Shown: positions 41,413 through 54,298 of the stretch, piece by piece
Numbering within the stretch: the first letter of the stretch is position 1
Layout: the number at the start of each line of letters is the position of its first letter
NCBI GenBank assembly: GCA_035582835.1
Contig: JAYKAV010003129.1
Coordinates: 157,451 to 221,450, forward strand
Origin: Phoebastria nigripes
Lineage: Eukaryota; Chordata; Aves; Procellariiformes; Diomedeidae
DNA: 64,000 bases
Reading direction: 5' to 3'
Program-made: the position numbers and the translations under genes
Notes under the pieces: generated by a model
What the model saw: the letters and a program-made list of their open reading frames with translations, nothing else
Told to the model about the DNA's origin: nothing
Database searches by the model: none

Positions 41413-43516
41413 TTACTGCTCTGGGTTGCTTAAAGGTGGGAGAGACAGTGAAATCCAGCACATGGACCGCACTGTATCATCTCCTGCGTGTACTGGGGAA
41501 GCATGAGCTGGTTTTGGTGGGGCGGTGTGGCTGTGACTGCTGCCAGGGCTCCTGTTTGGACATTTGTGTCTCCAGGAGCTACTTAGCCTGTCATTAATTC
41601 CAGCTATGTGTTAGCATATGACTCGGGCTAAAAGAAGTAGGAGGAAAGAAGAAAAAACCCAAAGGGGGGAAGCGTATCGGATCGGTGCTCACTGGCAGTA
41701 TTTAGTCTTAAACCGTAAATTCAGTGGCATATGTAAAATACTGTGTCTGGCACCAGCAAATTGTTCTTTGAGTAATTGTATTATGTACTTCAGTGCTTCT
41801 TTGATAAGATGTAATTTGTGTGAGGTGATAGCAAGTCAGTAATCCCTAGTGTTTCAAAATCATTTTACAGGGAAAGTTTCTACTGATGGAGACTGTTGGC
41901 TGAAACCTGTGGGGGAGAAATGGGCTCGTTTTGAGGGGGGGGAAGTGTTACTTGCAGCTTAATTAAGGTGACCCTTGCATTTAAAACCTGATACACTTTA
42001 CTGGTTTGAAATGTAAGGAAATGTAGCTTTTACCCTTTGAAAAGAGGGGGTGAAGGTGTCGACTGCCCAGAGGTAGGGGTTTCTGCCTCGGGAAGGAGAT
42101 GCTTTCCCCCCTGTGCCCGCTGGGTCACCANGGAGGGGGCACAGGAGGGGCCGGGCTGCCTGAGCAGGTTTCTGAGCACTCCCAACCTTCGGAGGGGCAC
42201 GGTGAGCCACATNGGCAGAACCGGGTGGGAACAGAAGGAGAAAATGTCAGGAAAAATGACAGCATCTCCTTTCACTTGTTATCAAGAGGTGAGATATTGA
42301 CCCTCACTTATGATTTCTTGTTTTCAAGCACGTTCTGGTTTTTGTTGGAGTCATTCCAGAAAAGGAAAGATGTGGATTTTTTGGTATTTTTTTTTTTTCT
42401 TCTAAATTTCTTCATTTGGCAGCAATAGACATTCCTGGTTTGTAGAAAGCAGGGGTGGGAGGGCTCTCTGCCACCACCCTGGGTCTCCTCCCTGGGCGTT
42501 CCTGGGCACGGGGCTTGCAGCAGAGCAAAGGGCTGTGACAGTCACTGATCCAAATGCCTGTTTGTAATATACATCAAACTGAATCACGGAGAATAGGCTC
42601 TGTGTGTTGCTAATGCAGGTTAATTATCTTTCTGTTGATCCTGAGCCAAAATGTTTTGAAGTGGAAGAGACTTTGAATCACTGGCCTTGATAGTTTTTGT
42701 GGGGTTTTTTTGGTTTTGTTTTTTTTTTTTTTTTTAATTTAACCATTTTGTGTCCTAGCTGAGTCGCAGGAGCCAGGTGGCATTTATATTGGGTAACCTC
42801 ATTATACAAAATGACCCTTAAGATGACCATAGTGCTGGAAGGCTTGGACATCACAGAACTACTTGTTAAATTTCCTCCCTATTCATTCTTTCCCAGGATA
42901 GGCAGCCTGAGATCTCTGCAGGGTTGGGTTTTGTCTTCAGTTTAGATCTTCATAGTATCATATGCAGAAATAACAAAACCAGGCAAATACAGGTGGAAGC
43001 CAGGTATTATTTTCCCTTTTATTGCTACTGTATTAAATGCTGCTACTCTAGAAACAAATGTGTTGTGCAATACTTTGGTTAAGTGCCAAGAACAGCATCT
43101 GCATTTGCATTCTGTGAATTAGAAAGCAGTCTGTTGCTAGAGGGGAGCTTGTGTGTTCATTTCTAGCTCAAAGTACTCTTGAGATATTTCACTGAAAATA
43201 CTGTGTCTAAGGCCTTTCCTTCCTCATGTCTCGGATAAAAATAGCCATACAGGTGCTCTCTGAAAATAATAATTTATAGCTTCTTGTGTCACTTGCCTCA
43301 TCTTGCTCTAGAGAAACAACTGTCCTAAGATGGTTCCAAGTAAAAACCTTTTTTCTGTGTGAAGCTTTTCTTAGTAAAAAAGTAAATACTTGGATTGTTT
43401 TATTTTTCTGTTCAAAAAATGGCAAAATTTTTGCTTAGATTCTTACTAACGTGGGTAGTACACCAAGCGATGCAGTAAGATCAGGCTTGTGCTATTTGCA
43501 ACAGACAGGAAGGTTT
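41413..43516 (+). other. KCTD16: KCTD16 intron, no gene seen
   Basis: Non-coding sequence with a moderately GC-rich part at about 42040-42230 and a run of 17 T at 42719-42735. No recognised gene or repeat family. Confidence 0.6.
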
Positions 43517-43680
43517 TTATTGTGACTGAGAGGATGATGACACCGGGTAGCTTGGTTTGACACCAGCCTCTCGACTGTTTGTTTTAATCTGCTGAATGGA
43601 CATCATCAAAGCCTGAAATTCTTTAGGACTGAACTGAATTACCAGCCTGCTGCAAACCTGGGTGTCACCTTCCACCTGCA
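43517..43680 (-). other. Unrecognised minus-strand reading frame with AATAAA at its stop: possible terminal exon or retrocopy
   Basis: Read on the minus strand, an acceptor-like tract ending in CTTCCTGCAG (last base 43672) is followed by a frame of about 50 codons containing DTQVCSRLVIQFSPKEF and QALMMSIQQIKTNSRE, then a Ser-rich tail. The balanced amino-acid composition looks more like real protein than the neighbouring random frames. The stop TAA is at 43517-43519, and AATAAA overlaps it at 43516-43521, followed by a T/G-rich stretch. The open frame extends upstream to 43759 without an ATG start and is closed by a stop there. I do not recognise the family. It could be the last exon of an antisense gene nested in the KCTD16 intron, an old processed pseudogene, or chance. 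Confidence 0.25.
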
Positions 43681-43759
43681 GGAAGGTGAATTCTGGGTGA
43701 TGCTGATATACAGCTCCTGCATGGCCTGGATTAACTGTAAACATTATGAGCCTTACCAA

Positions 43760-46700
43760 TCACTTTCCTGAAATGTGCTCTAGATTTTATGTTGTACAAC
43801 AGTATAAAATTAAGTTGTTCTGAGTATGAGGGGTTTGCAATGAAAGCTTTATGTACATCTGCAATGGTCCGTAGGGGAAATTCTGCTATGACATCTCCCT
43901 ACACCCCTGGGTGATATGGGCCAATAGTACAGTAAGCCATGCCAGCATTTCAGCGTACACAGTGCTTCCAACAGATAGGGAATAGGGTGGGCTAGTCATA
44001 TGCCAGTAGCNTGCTCTTCTTTTCCTTGAGAGTACTTGGAAATGCCATGATGATGATGGCCCTGTAAAGAGTGCTCCAGCTTTGCTGCTAAGAGATCAAA
44101 AACTGCTGAGTTTATATGTGAGCATATATACTTTGTAACATGAAAATAGGTGTCTAAACTTGTAAATACCATCTGGGACAGCGAGCACTGTTTCAGTGGG
44201 TTATATAGATACTCTGTGCTGGAGTAATACCATATGTGACCTAGATATATGGGTGGTAAAAGGAGACTTTTAAAACGATGCCTGTTGCTGTTCTGTCCCA
44301 GAATAAAACCCGTGGCGATGACTCTTCCCACTGAGCCTTCAGCTGACCATCGTTGTCGCTTGCAGCCATGCTGTCCCCGAGATGGTGATTTTGGGCAGCC
44401 TTGATGAAAAAAGCAGTAGAGAGTCTGGGAGCTGCTGCTCGTCTGATCTAACCTGACTGCAGACTTGTACATAGGAGTAGTTTTTCTTCCCACTCCTTCA
44501 AATAAAATAAGCAAACCATTGTGAGCAACCGAATTCACTGGACCAAAAGGAACTGAGTAACAAAAGGAACGGTACCCAGTGAAAGCCAGCCCAGGGCAAT
44601 GGGCACCTTTTAAATCATTTGCCTCTTCTGTGTCCTCTTTGCTGTATCAAAAGATGAAAGCTTTTTATCTCAGCTCAGTCTTACTAATTAAACTGGTCTG
44701 TTCAGCTCCNGCAGCGGCAGCTGGAGCAGCCCCACCTCTGCTTTTAGCCTCTCCAACATGCTGCATTTTAAGATAATATGGACTCTGGGAAGGGTTTTTG
44801 AAAGCATGCTGCATTAACTTCCTCTGCTTCCCTTGAAGCCAGGGATTAGTGTCAGCCAAGTCCTTGATGCTTTTGAAACATCTCCCTCTGAGCCTATGTG
44901 ACCTTCAGACAAAGGCAGGGTTAAAACAAAGGGTAAAAGCCTCAGTTTGGGTAAATTGCTGCTGTAGCATGGCTGGAGCCAGCGCAGCCTTGGTAGTTGA
45001 GACCAGGAGAGAATTTGGCCTGGAGTGAGGAGGCAGTAAAGGGAACAGCCCTCTTGAAAAACATAAGAGTTAATTGTTATGTAAAAGTGGTACATATTTT
45101 TCAGCTCTCAAAGATCAGCGCTCATAACTTCCCCATAAAAAGTGCAGCTGGCCAATATTTTTTTCATTTTTTTCTGAGTGAATTGAAAATGAAGGCATTT
45201 TTCATGCTCTCGGATGAAACTTTGAAAGAGAGCTGCTCTGAATAAAACCTTGGGGCTTGGTGGGAGCTTAGCTGGTTACTAGACACCCATCAGTGGTACC
45301 TGCAGCCATACACCTCCCCTCTGCTGTCCCTGGAGTGGTGGTGGGAGGTGGGGATGCTATGGGGCCATCTAGGCACTGGCAGCTGGACTCACCTCTGCTT
45401 CTCCTGCTCTTTCAACCATTTACCCCAAACTGTCAGGCAGGGGCTTGTGCTCTCTTCCTTACCCTCTCCACGGCATGTCTCGGATCTCAATATGAATTTG
45501 GCCCCAGCAGGCTTCAGCCGCAGGGGCTGCGATCGATTGCTAGACCTTTTGGGTGCTACCTAAAGCCTGCTGGAGCTGATGGAAGGACTTTAGATCATAC
45601 TCTAAGTGCTGGATTTCTTTCATTGTGAAAGAGCAGATCCTGATTTTACTGTGTTTTTTTGTCACCATCCCTGGAGGTTTTATTTACTTCAGCTGCTTTC
45701 TTTGCAAACTGTGCTGATTCATTTAGCTGAATCCTTGTCAAGTTGCTCGAGCTAAAGTTGAGATGCAAATGTACAGCAGCTATTCCTATTTTTTTCAGAT
45801 GTGGAAAGCAAGCAGTAGAAGGATAAATTACCGTAGTTCCCTTTAAGCACATATTGCTGAGAAGCAAACACTAAAACATCAAAATAAAGCCTTTTTTTCT
45901 TCTTTACTCTTTTTAAAGCAAGAATATAATTATGCTCCATGGATCTCGACAGAGCACAGATCAAAGCAATTAAAGAACTGCTCCTGGCATTTTGACTGTG
46001 GTTTTGAGTGGTGCATACGGTGTTTATACGGATGCCACAGGATGCAGCTGTCACCGCAGGGAGAAGCCCTGGCACCCAGGGAGGGCTTGGTGGGTGCATG
46101 GGCACCTCTACCTTGGCCACCCTGGAGCTCTGAGAGGAAGAGGAGCAGCAGCAGGCCCCGGAGAGGTGGGGTGGCCCTGCCCTCAGCTGCTGACTGTGTT
46201 TTCCAAGGCAAAGGCATGTGGCTAGGGGAAAATGCCTGCAGGCTGATGGTAAAATGGATGCTCATATTGGAAGTTGTTTGTGGCTTCAGTGGTTGCTTGG
46301 CTTATTTCTCATTTAGGATAAAAACCTCTCTCTGAATCTTGGGGATGCCCAAAATGCAAGTTTCATGACTCGTACTTTCTAGCAGGACAAATTGGATCCT
46401 AAATCCAAGCACTGACAACCCTCAGTTTGGAATTTGGCAATGGGCACTGGGTCACTTTTACTAGTACAACAAGGAAACTGAGCAGAGATAAGACTAACTG
46501 TAATTTTTCACATAGGAAGATTTGGTAGAAAAAAAAGACATTTCAAAATTTGAAAGTATTTTGTATTTCCCCACAGAAATGTTCCCCTATTTTAAAAATA
46601 AAATGGTTTCCTCCTTGCCTTGCTTCTGAATGCATGACCCTCTTGCAAGGCAAGTTAAGCACCGTTTTGTTTCTAACTGCAGGGAAAATTCCTATTTCTG

Positions 46701-49700
46701 ATTCACACTCTGGTACTCGATAGGCTTTGTGCATTTGTTCCTTTCATGGTACTCCTGGTACAATCAGTATAGTGAATGAGCAGAGGATTTATGACAGCAA
46801 ATTGCAATACAGATGACCTGTATAATGTGGTTCAGAGAAGGATTCTGTGCTCGGCGTTCAGCTGTGGTTGCAGGCACCTGCCTGGTAGCCCTGGGTCAGC
46901 ACCCGAGAGTGCGTGGCTGGCTGCAGGCAGAGCTCCTGGCTGCATCTCCCCTGTTTTCCCATCGGAAGGCAAAAGGAAGAGGCTGAAGAGAAAAGCCAAC
47001 TGTGGAAAGGAGAGATGAAGAGAAAGGATGAGAAGGAAAGGGAATGGTCCAAAGGAGAAAAAGAGGGTGGCCCTTGCAGACACAGGAGCTGTGGCAGCAC
47101 ACAGGTCCTGGCTGTGCTCAGCTTTAAAACTCAGATTCTGAGAAACCCACCTGCAGCTGGATTAATGCAACACCGCATTTGGCCAAGACCCAGACCAGGT
47201 CCCAGACTTCTGCTGTGGGATCCTCGGGGATNCACTTTGACCCATGTGCCATATAATTGAAAATCAGCTTAAAGAGTGCTCTGTGGTGTAGTGGTGATGG
47301 CGGCAGTAGGTCTGTGGTTTTGCTCAAGATGTGTTTGAAGAAGGACTCCTAATAGCTGTCATGGTGACCTCACCAAAAAACTGCAAATGTAAACTTGTTA
47401 TGCTGCAGAAGAGGAGCCTTTCACAATCAAGGTGTGAGAAATAGATCACTGTTCATCTTGCGTTAAATTCAAAATTTTCATTTGAAAAAAGTTTTCATGA
47501 GTGATGTTCTTTATCATTTGCACTTTTCCCAGGCTGCTGGAGCAAAGCTCTCAAACCACAATATGGATGCAATCTGATTGCCAAAAAAGTAGACTTAAAC
47601 CCAAAGTTTCTCTGGAATGAACTAGGATATTAATTAAAATATGTAATTGTGCAGCTCCTGTAGAAAGTAATGATAGGATGCATAATTGTTTTTCTGTGAT
47701 TCTTGTTAATCAAGAAGAGAGCCAAAGAAACAGTATGTTAATCACAAAGGTGAAGATTTTTGAGGACATAATGATTGATAAGGACCCAAATGTCATTGAT
47801 TACTACTGGGAGTTTTACACACAACAGTCTTTTGTGCCTTTCAAAATCTGCCTGAAATGGAAAAACCATGAATCCTTTCTAAGTCTGGGCAATGAGGAAG
47901 GAACAGTAATTTGTCTGCCATAATTGCATGGAGGTTTAGTAATAGGAGGATTTGAGCTTCTATCTAGGCACCTGCAAATCTTGAATTCCTGCCATCGCTG
48001 CTGGTTTGCTGAAATAAAAAATGCTTGCCAGATAGCTTGGCTGGAAACAGTTTTACCTTAACTAATGTAGGCGATCCTCTGTCTGGTTTAATCAAAAATC
48101 TCCTCAATGGAGCTGGAGATTGTTGTTCAGCAGAGTACTCATAATAAAAAGTATACATGCCCCTTCAGGGGCAGTAAGAAGTAATCTAGCACTTTCTATG
48201 ACCCCTGAAGGCACAGGATTACGATTGAAGGACTTGCACCTGATTTTTGAGGTTTAAATAACTACCAGACTATTTATTAAGATGTAGCTGCAGAGCCTTT
48301 ACAGGGCTTTGCTCTGCCCCTTGTGTAACTGGAGGAACGAGGACTCAAGCGCATGGTTTGTCACAGCGGTTTGGTGTGTTCACAGCACTGTGCGCTTAGT
48401 TACAGCCCCATTCGCAGGCTCCGAGTAAAAGTAGGAACCAATAAAAAGAAAACCAACAAGTAATTGCTTTTATAATTATTTTTAGGAAAAACTGTCTCCA
48501 CGAGAGCAGCTGGAGATGGAGATAAATATTTAACCTGATAGAGCAAGCCTCAGCTGAAATCCCTTTGTGGTGGATCCCCTGGCCTGCTTGGGATTGGGGT
48601 GGTTTGTTGGGGCTTTTATGGCCTTTGGGATTGCCCAGCTGAGCAGAGGCTGGGGAGCAGCATTGGCTCCTTAGGGCCATTCTTCCCTCCGAGGGATGAA
48701 GAGCTACAAAACAAATTGTCTGACCCGGCTCTGTAGCAGCTCCTGGTTTCTGTGGAGTGTAGTAGATCCTCTCCTGGGTTATCTGAGGCTCTCCTTATCT
48801 CTCAGTTAATTCTCTCATCCCAGTTTTACTTCTGGTTTGAAATGTATTTGTTGAGCAAGCAGTAAATCTGTCATTCCAGCAAGCGCTTAATTGAGCTATT
48901 CAGTCCTGGGAAGTCTTTGTTTCCTTTCAGAAGACAAATAAATACTATTTACCAGTGTACTTCTTCCTTCCCCCCCTCCATTCATTCCTTTTTGAAACTA
49001 AACATTTCCAGGCAGTGGAGGTATTCATGCGTTCTGCATTCCTTGTTGGACATGTATAGGCCGATGCACAGGGTGGCACCAGACGTGAATCCCTGCAGCA
49101 GAGCTGGTGCATCTCCAGCACAGGGTGGGAGCAGTGGGATGGGTCCGGCAGCTCCTGTTGCTGCTCCCTGCCTGCTCTGTGTGCTCCTGTCACGCGGGGC
49201 TGCTTCTTGGCTCTGCTGAGGAGTGCTCCAGGTGGCCTAAATTAGAGCAGCCTTAAGCATTATCTGAAGATAATGTGAAGAAACACAAGAGTGGGCATAA
49301 ATACTTGTGTCTCCTCTGCTGGTTCCATTCAGCTCAGTTACAGCCTGAAATCAGGGCCAAGGTCATTAAATAAGGCAGGTTCTGCAGGAGGAGTCAGCTT
49401 GCAGGCTCCCATGGGCCTGGCTTAGAATTGTNCTTTTTGGGCATGTCAGGGTGTGCTCTTTCAAAGCCCTCGGCTGTGTGCAATGCTGAGCTCTCTCCAG
49501 AGTACCTGGCTGTGAAGGATGCAGATGCTTTGTCTCTGGGGCCAGCTCTCCCTGCTGCCACACATGCCGGCTTGGAGCTAACGGAGCTCTTTAGCTGTAA
49601 CCTGGAAGCTGCNAACAACCCTCTAAAAAAACAACAACAAAAAACCCAAACAAACAAAAAAAAGCAGAATTTTCTTCTCTTACTGCTAATCAGATTAATA

Positions 49701-52700
49701 GGGATCTTATTCACCAGCTATTGAAAAAGACAGTTTGTAAACTGATTAGGCACGCACTGGCTGAGCCCTGATGCTTCCTCTCCTGCCCCTCCATTTCCTG
49801 CGAGCAGGAGGAATTGCCCCGGGTGGCTGCAGGCTCGGGCAGCAGCACAGAACAGCTCCTGCAGGAGGGTGTTTTCTTTTTGCAACCTTAATTCCTGCAA
49901 AATCCTCCTGCTGCCTGTGATGCCGCAGAGGTGAGGTACAGAGGGTGACTATAGGCTGCAGCCCGCCAGGTGATGTTTTGCTATATTTAGATCTTTGCTC
50001 TGAGGATAACGTCATGAAGAGGTGCGAGCTGGCTGGGCTGGAGCAGGACGGAGAGGGTTTATCTGGGCCCCCCTTACTGCGCGTGTAATGCTCTGCAGTC
50101 TGCACTTAACAGGCCATGTACACGAACCTGAATACGCACATCCCAGTGAGTGCCTGCTGGGATGCTTGCCCATACAGTGATCTATTGTATTAGGCTAATT
50201 GGAGAACAATGCTATTTGCTGTTACAATGATTTTCAGTGTCAAATATTTTACCGTTAATTTGAGCACGAGGCTTTCTTTAATGCTGTTTAGGGCTTTGAA
50301 GTTAAATTGCAGTTTTATCAGTTGCATGATAAATCACTTAATGGAATTTCCCAGATGTTTTGAAATTAAGTTTATATTTTCTTAAAAGAATGTCAGGCTC
50401 GTTGCCGTGATGGGAGCTGGAGGATCTCTCACAGTTTACTAGAAATTTGAACTTCTTTCTTGGTACCTTGAAGTCTAGCTCCTGCTTTCTGGGCACTTCA
50501 GAGAGGGGAGCTGAGCAAGGTCTCGCCCGAGCTGCGCGCAGCGCCTGCGGAAGCATGAAGCAGTTCTCAGTAGCTGCTCCTGAAGATGGGCTGACGCTCG
50601 CGGCTCAAATCGCAACCGATTTAAATTTCAAAGCAGTGTTGGACTGCTAGTGGGGAGCTGGGACCCACTTCCAGGGTATTTTTTGCTCTGATAAGGGACC
50701 TCTTTGACCTCTCTGTTTTGAAACTGGCTGAAGCCTCCCATTCCTGTAGAATGACATCATTACTTAGGTGATTCAGTTGTCTTCTGAAGAGTCATTGGGG
50801 TGATTTTAGAAACACGTTTGATCACCGTAACGTGAACCTGAGAGAGAAAAATCTTGCTGCAAGTGAAAATCTCAATGGTGCTAATCAACTCGTAATGAAG
50901 AAATGAAAAATAAGTGAAATAAATACTACTGTGAGCTTTTTGGTGCCATGGGAGCAAGGGGAGGCAGTTTGTGCTGGTTTTCATTTAGTTTGAATGCAGA
51001 TGAAGTGCGCAGCAGATATCTGCTTATGCTGGGCAGTGCTATTGGCAGCTGCAAACCGGGGATGTGCTGGGGGACGGGGGCAGCCTTNAGCCCAGGGACC
51101 CAATGTGACCCGCAGGCGCCCTCCTCACCCACTGCGATTGGCAGTGCCTGGCAGCAGTGCGGAGGGGAGGGGGGATGAAGTATCAGGCCCCAAAGAAATT
51201 GGTACATCATACTGCAGGCTGCCATGTACCGTGGAGAGAGCAGGTCAGCTAAAACAACTGAGCCTGGTGGCTTTTAATTCAATAATCACGTTGCTCTGAT
51301 TTGTTTAAAAGTTGCCCGTTGGCTATGAATGCCTCAAAACATGATTGTACGTAGAGAAGATGTCAGGATTCAGACAGGGGTTTTCAGGAGATCGATCCAG
51401 AGTGGCAGTGCTGGCTGGCTTGGAGCAGGCACGTAACTCAGATATGCTTATGTATTTGGATGGCTGCTTGATTTGCCCTTGACTTTCAGTCTGGAAGCAT
51501 GGGTTGAAGGGGAAGCAGGCATTGCTGCGGCAGTCCTGTTTTAAGGCATCAGTCTTGCTTTTCCTGTTTGATGTATTTGACAGAGTTTTTGTCTCCTGCA
51601 CAACCCATAGCTGGGTAGGCAGCTGCAGCTGTGACGCAACGAGCTCACGAGGTAGGCACTAGAAATACCGGTCTTCAGCTACTGAAGTAGTATAATCACA
51701 GTGCAAACTTGTCAGCGGACATACTGTGGTTGTACAGGGACCCATTTTAGGGTCATTAAATGACCGTGCTAGACCCAGCACACGGGGCATGAATTACAGT
51801 ATTTCTGACGATGCCAGTGCTTCTCGGTGGCAGAGAACAGGCAGAATAACTGACCTGCCCATCCTGCCGGCCAAGCCCTTCAGCCGTTCCTTCTGCTGGA
51901 TGAACTGACCTGGCTCCACATCACGTGGTTGTAGTGTACAACCTGGAGTCTTTAATTAAACCCTTTATTAACAATGGACCGAAAGAGGGCTAGGTAATGC
52001 ACTGGGCCAACTCTCATTCGTTAGCATGGTACTTCTGATGATCTGAATTCANCTCCTGGCTAAGGTTAATCAGGCAATGCCAGTCGCGTTGCCTCCTCCT
52101 AATCCTCTTCTGTGCCTATCGTACAATTCTCAAGCACGACTACGCAGTTAATAATTGTAAGACAGTGGGGCAGTGCTGGGATTTGAGGAGGAGGAAGCCC
52201 AGTCTGAGCTGAGGACTTGCTTTCTATCTGAATTTTCTTTCCCTAAAAGGTACCCAGGTATNTGCTTTCAGACTCAAGTGGCAGCATACGTCTGTTATGG
52301 TAGGCATAAGGATGTTATCTGCTTTTAGCTGCCTNCACAAGCTGTTTCCAGCAAAAGACTGAACACTGGTCCCTTTGGGCTTGTCTTCATGACATTTCAG
52401 ACATGCTACAGGCTCTTGTAGACTTGCTGTCCAGTGCAGACTCCAAGCTGACTTTGCTCTTCCCAGGATGTTAATGACTGCCTAAATCACATGGNTTTTC
52501 CTTCAATCCACCATCAAAATGTTTTAAGCAGGGGGCTTCCAAGCGAGGACTAACAGTCTAATGGGAAGCAAGTAGTGCATTTGTGGCATGAGCAGTGCTC
52601 CCCTAAAACCTCGGGGAGTTGTCCGGCTGTGTGCTATGAACATGCTGTTGACTGAACATCTTTGGATGAGACATGGCACGGCCCTACGTCAAGCAGCAAG

Positions 52701-54251
52701 ATAGAGCAAGGCTGAGGATCTCTCTGGTGCCGGAGCTGGCTGCGCGCCGAGCTTGCAGTTGCTGTGCTGGCCGAAGGGAGCTGTGAGCCCCACACTGTGC
52801 GCAGCGGAGAAGTGCTGAATAGTGTGTCAGAGCAGTTGTCCTGTGGAAAGGCTGTGGGCTCTGTCAAGGCTGGGGCAGCCGCTGCTAGGGACCTGCTTCC
52901 TACCCCTGGATTGTGCCACCAGATGCCCGTCCTTCTCGTGCAGAGGCTGAAACATGCTGGGAGACAAATACCTTTTGGACTCTTATGTGTACCTGTTCAT
53001 TGTTTTAATATCCACTTCATTTTTTTGGATATATGCCAGCGCAGAGATGGAGAGAGGCAGGGGCTCGCTCTCTAGGCGCGGAGCAGGAGGGTCCTGGGTG
53101 TGTGGGGGGAGCTGGCGCTGGCAGCAGCACGCAGCCTTGTCGGGATTCCTGCGGGCTCTGCTTCACGTGTTGGGGTTTTTGCATCAGCTCCAGTACTCTC
53201 TCCAGTGCTTTCATAACAGTTCCAGCGAAGCTATCAATATTTAAAGAGACTGCAACTGCTCATTTCCAGAGCTCCCTGGATGCAGGCAGCAGCATTTCGC
53301 CAAGCGTAGCCCNGCATATAAACCTTTTGCTGGGCCCTCCTCCCTTTCTTTTCCTAGGGATGTATTTGACTCTTATTATGTATATCCTGAAATGATGATA
53401 CCAGAAAACATATATTAGACCAATAACTATATCATAAATATGTATTTGTGCTAGAGTGGACAAATATATCTGCTGAATGATTTTTTTAAAACAAAATAAA
53501 TTCACTGGATAAATTATTCAATGATTAATATTTGACCAGTTGCAATGTATGCNGAGTTATCTTAATATGTTTGTAGGCCAAAACTGACTCAGTAATGCAT
53601 AGCATTTGTGCAATATTTTTACAGCTGTTAAATATTAAGGGCCTGTCGGTCATGTGCATGGAGGCCCCATAAATCATTTTGGCTCTGTAAAGGGGCCTTG
53701 AAGCATAAGTAAATTACATTGCTGCTTGTTTTATGGCCCTCGTATGCAGTGAGAGAGGTATAAAAAGGCTTAATGTGTAAATGAGAATATGACTCCACTA
53801 GTTTTGGATTTCTGAAGCTTTCCAAATGACAAACTCNCTGCACTAAGCAGGAGTTTGGCCAGAGGCAGTGCGTGCCATGGCAGAGCAGCTCCCTGACCCG
53901 TCCCACGGGCCAGCAGGGTCCCGGGGTCCTCCCCACCGGCAGCCCCCACCCTGGCCCTCCTGGGCACCCACTGCCCACCATGGGGTGACCCCAGTCCCAG
54001 CAGCTGTGCTGGNAGGACGGGGTAGCCCCAGGGCTGCTCTTGCAGTGGCGAGGTGTCTCAGGTCAGCTCATCTGCTGGTCATCAAACCGTGTCTTAAAAA
54101 CGAGTAAAATTTGGAATGGATTTTAGGCTTGGCAAGTCGTTAGCCTGTGCTCCTTACAGCCCTTTTCACCCCCGTGCTAAGGACCAAACATCTGTTCTGT
54201 AGAACAATCTCAAACAAGCCAAACAAGCACAGTTGTGGGGGTAGAGTACCT

Positions 54252-54253
<2 letters not shown>
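43760..54253 (+). other. KCTD16: KCTD16 intron, no gene seen
   Basis: About 10 kb of AT-rich sequence with GC-richer patches near 46050-46180, 49790-50050 and 53040-53160. An 81-codon + strand frame at 47678-47923 has plausible composition but no recognisable motif or splice context. Several isolated ambiguous bases are present. Confidence 0.6.
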
Positions 54254-54293
<40 letters not shown>

Positions 54294-54298
54294 NNNNN
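54254..54298 (+). repeat. 40-base poly-T run ending in a 5-base gap
   Basis: Forty T (54254-54293) are followed by five N (54294-54298). The run length is probably not reliable. It may mark the poly-A tail of a minus-strand retro-insert. Confidence 0.95.

Noticed and set aside
47678..47923. An 81-codon + strand frame with protein-like composition
   Set aside because: There is no recognisable domain, no splice signals that fit, and no supporting neighbour. A frame of this length is expected by chance in 60 kb of AT-rich DNA.
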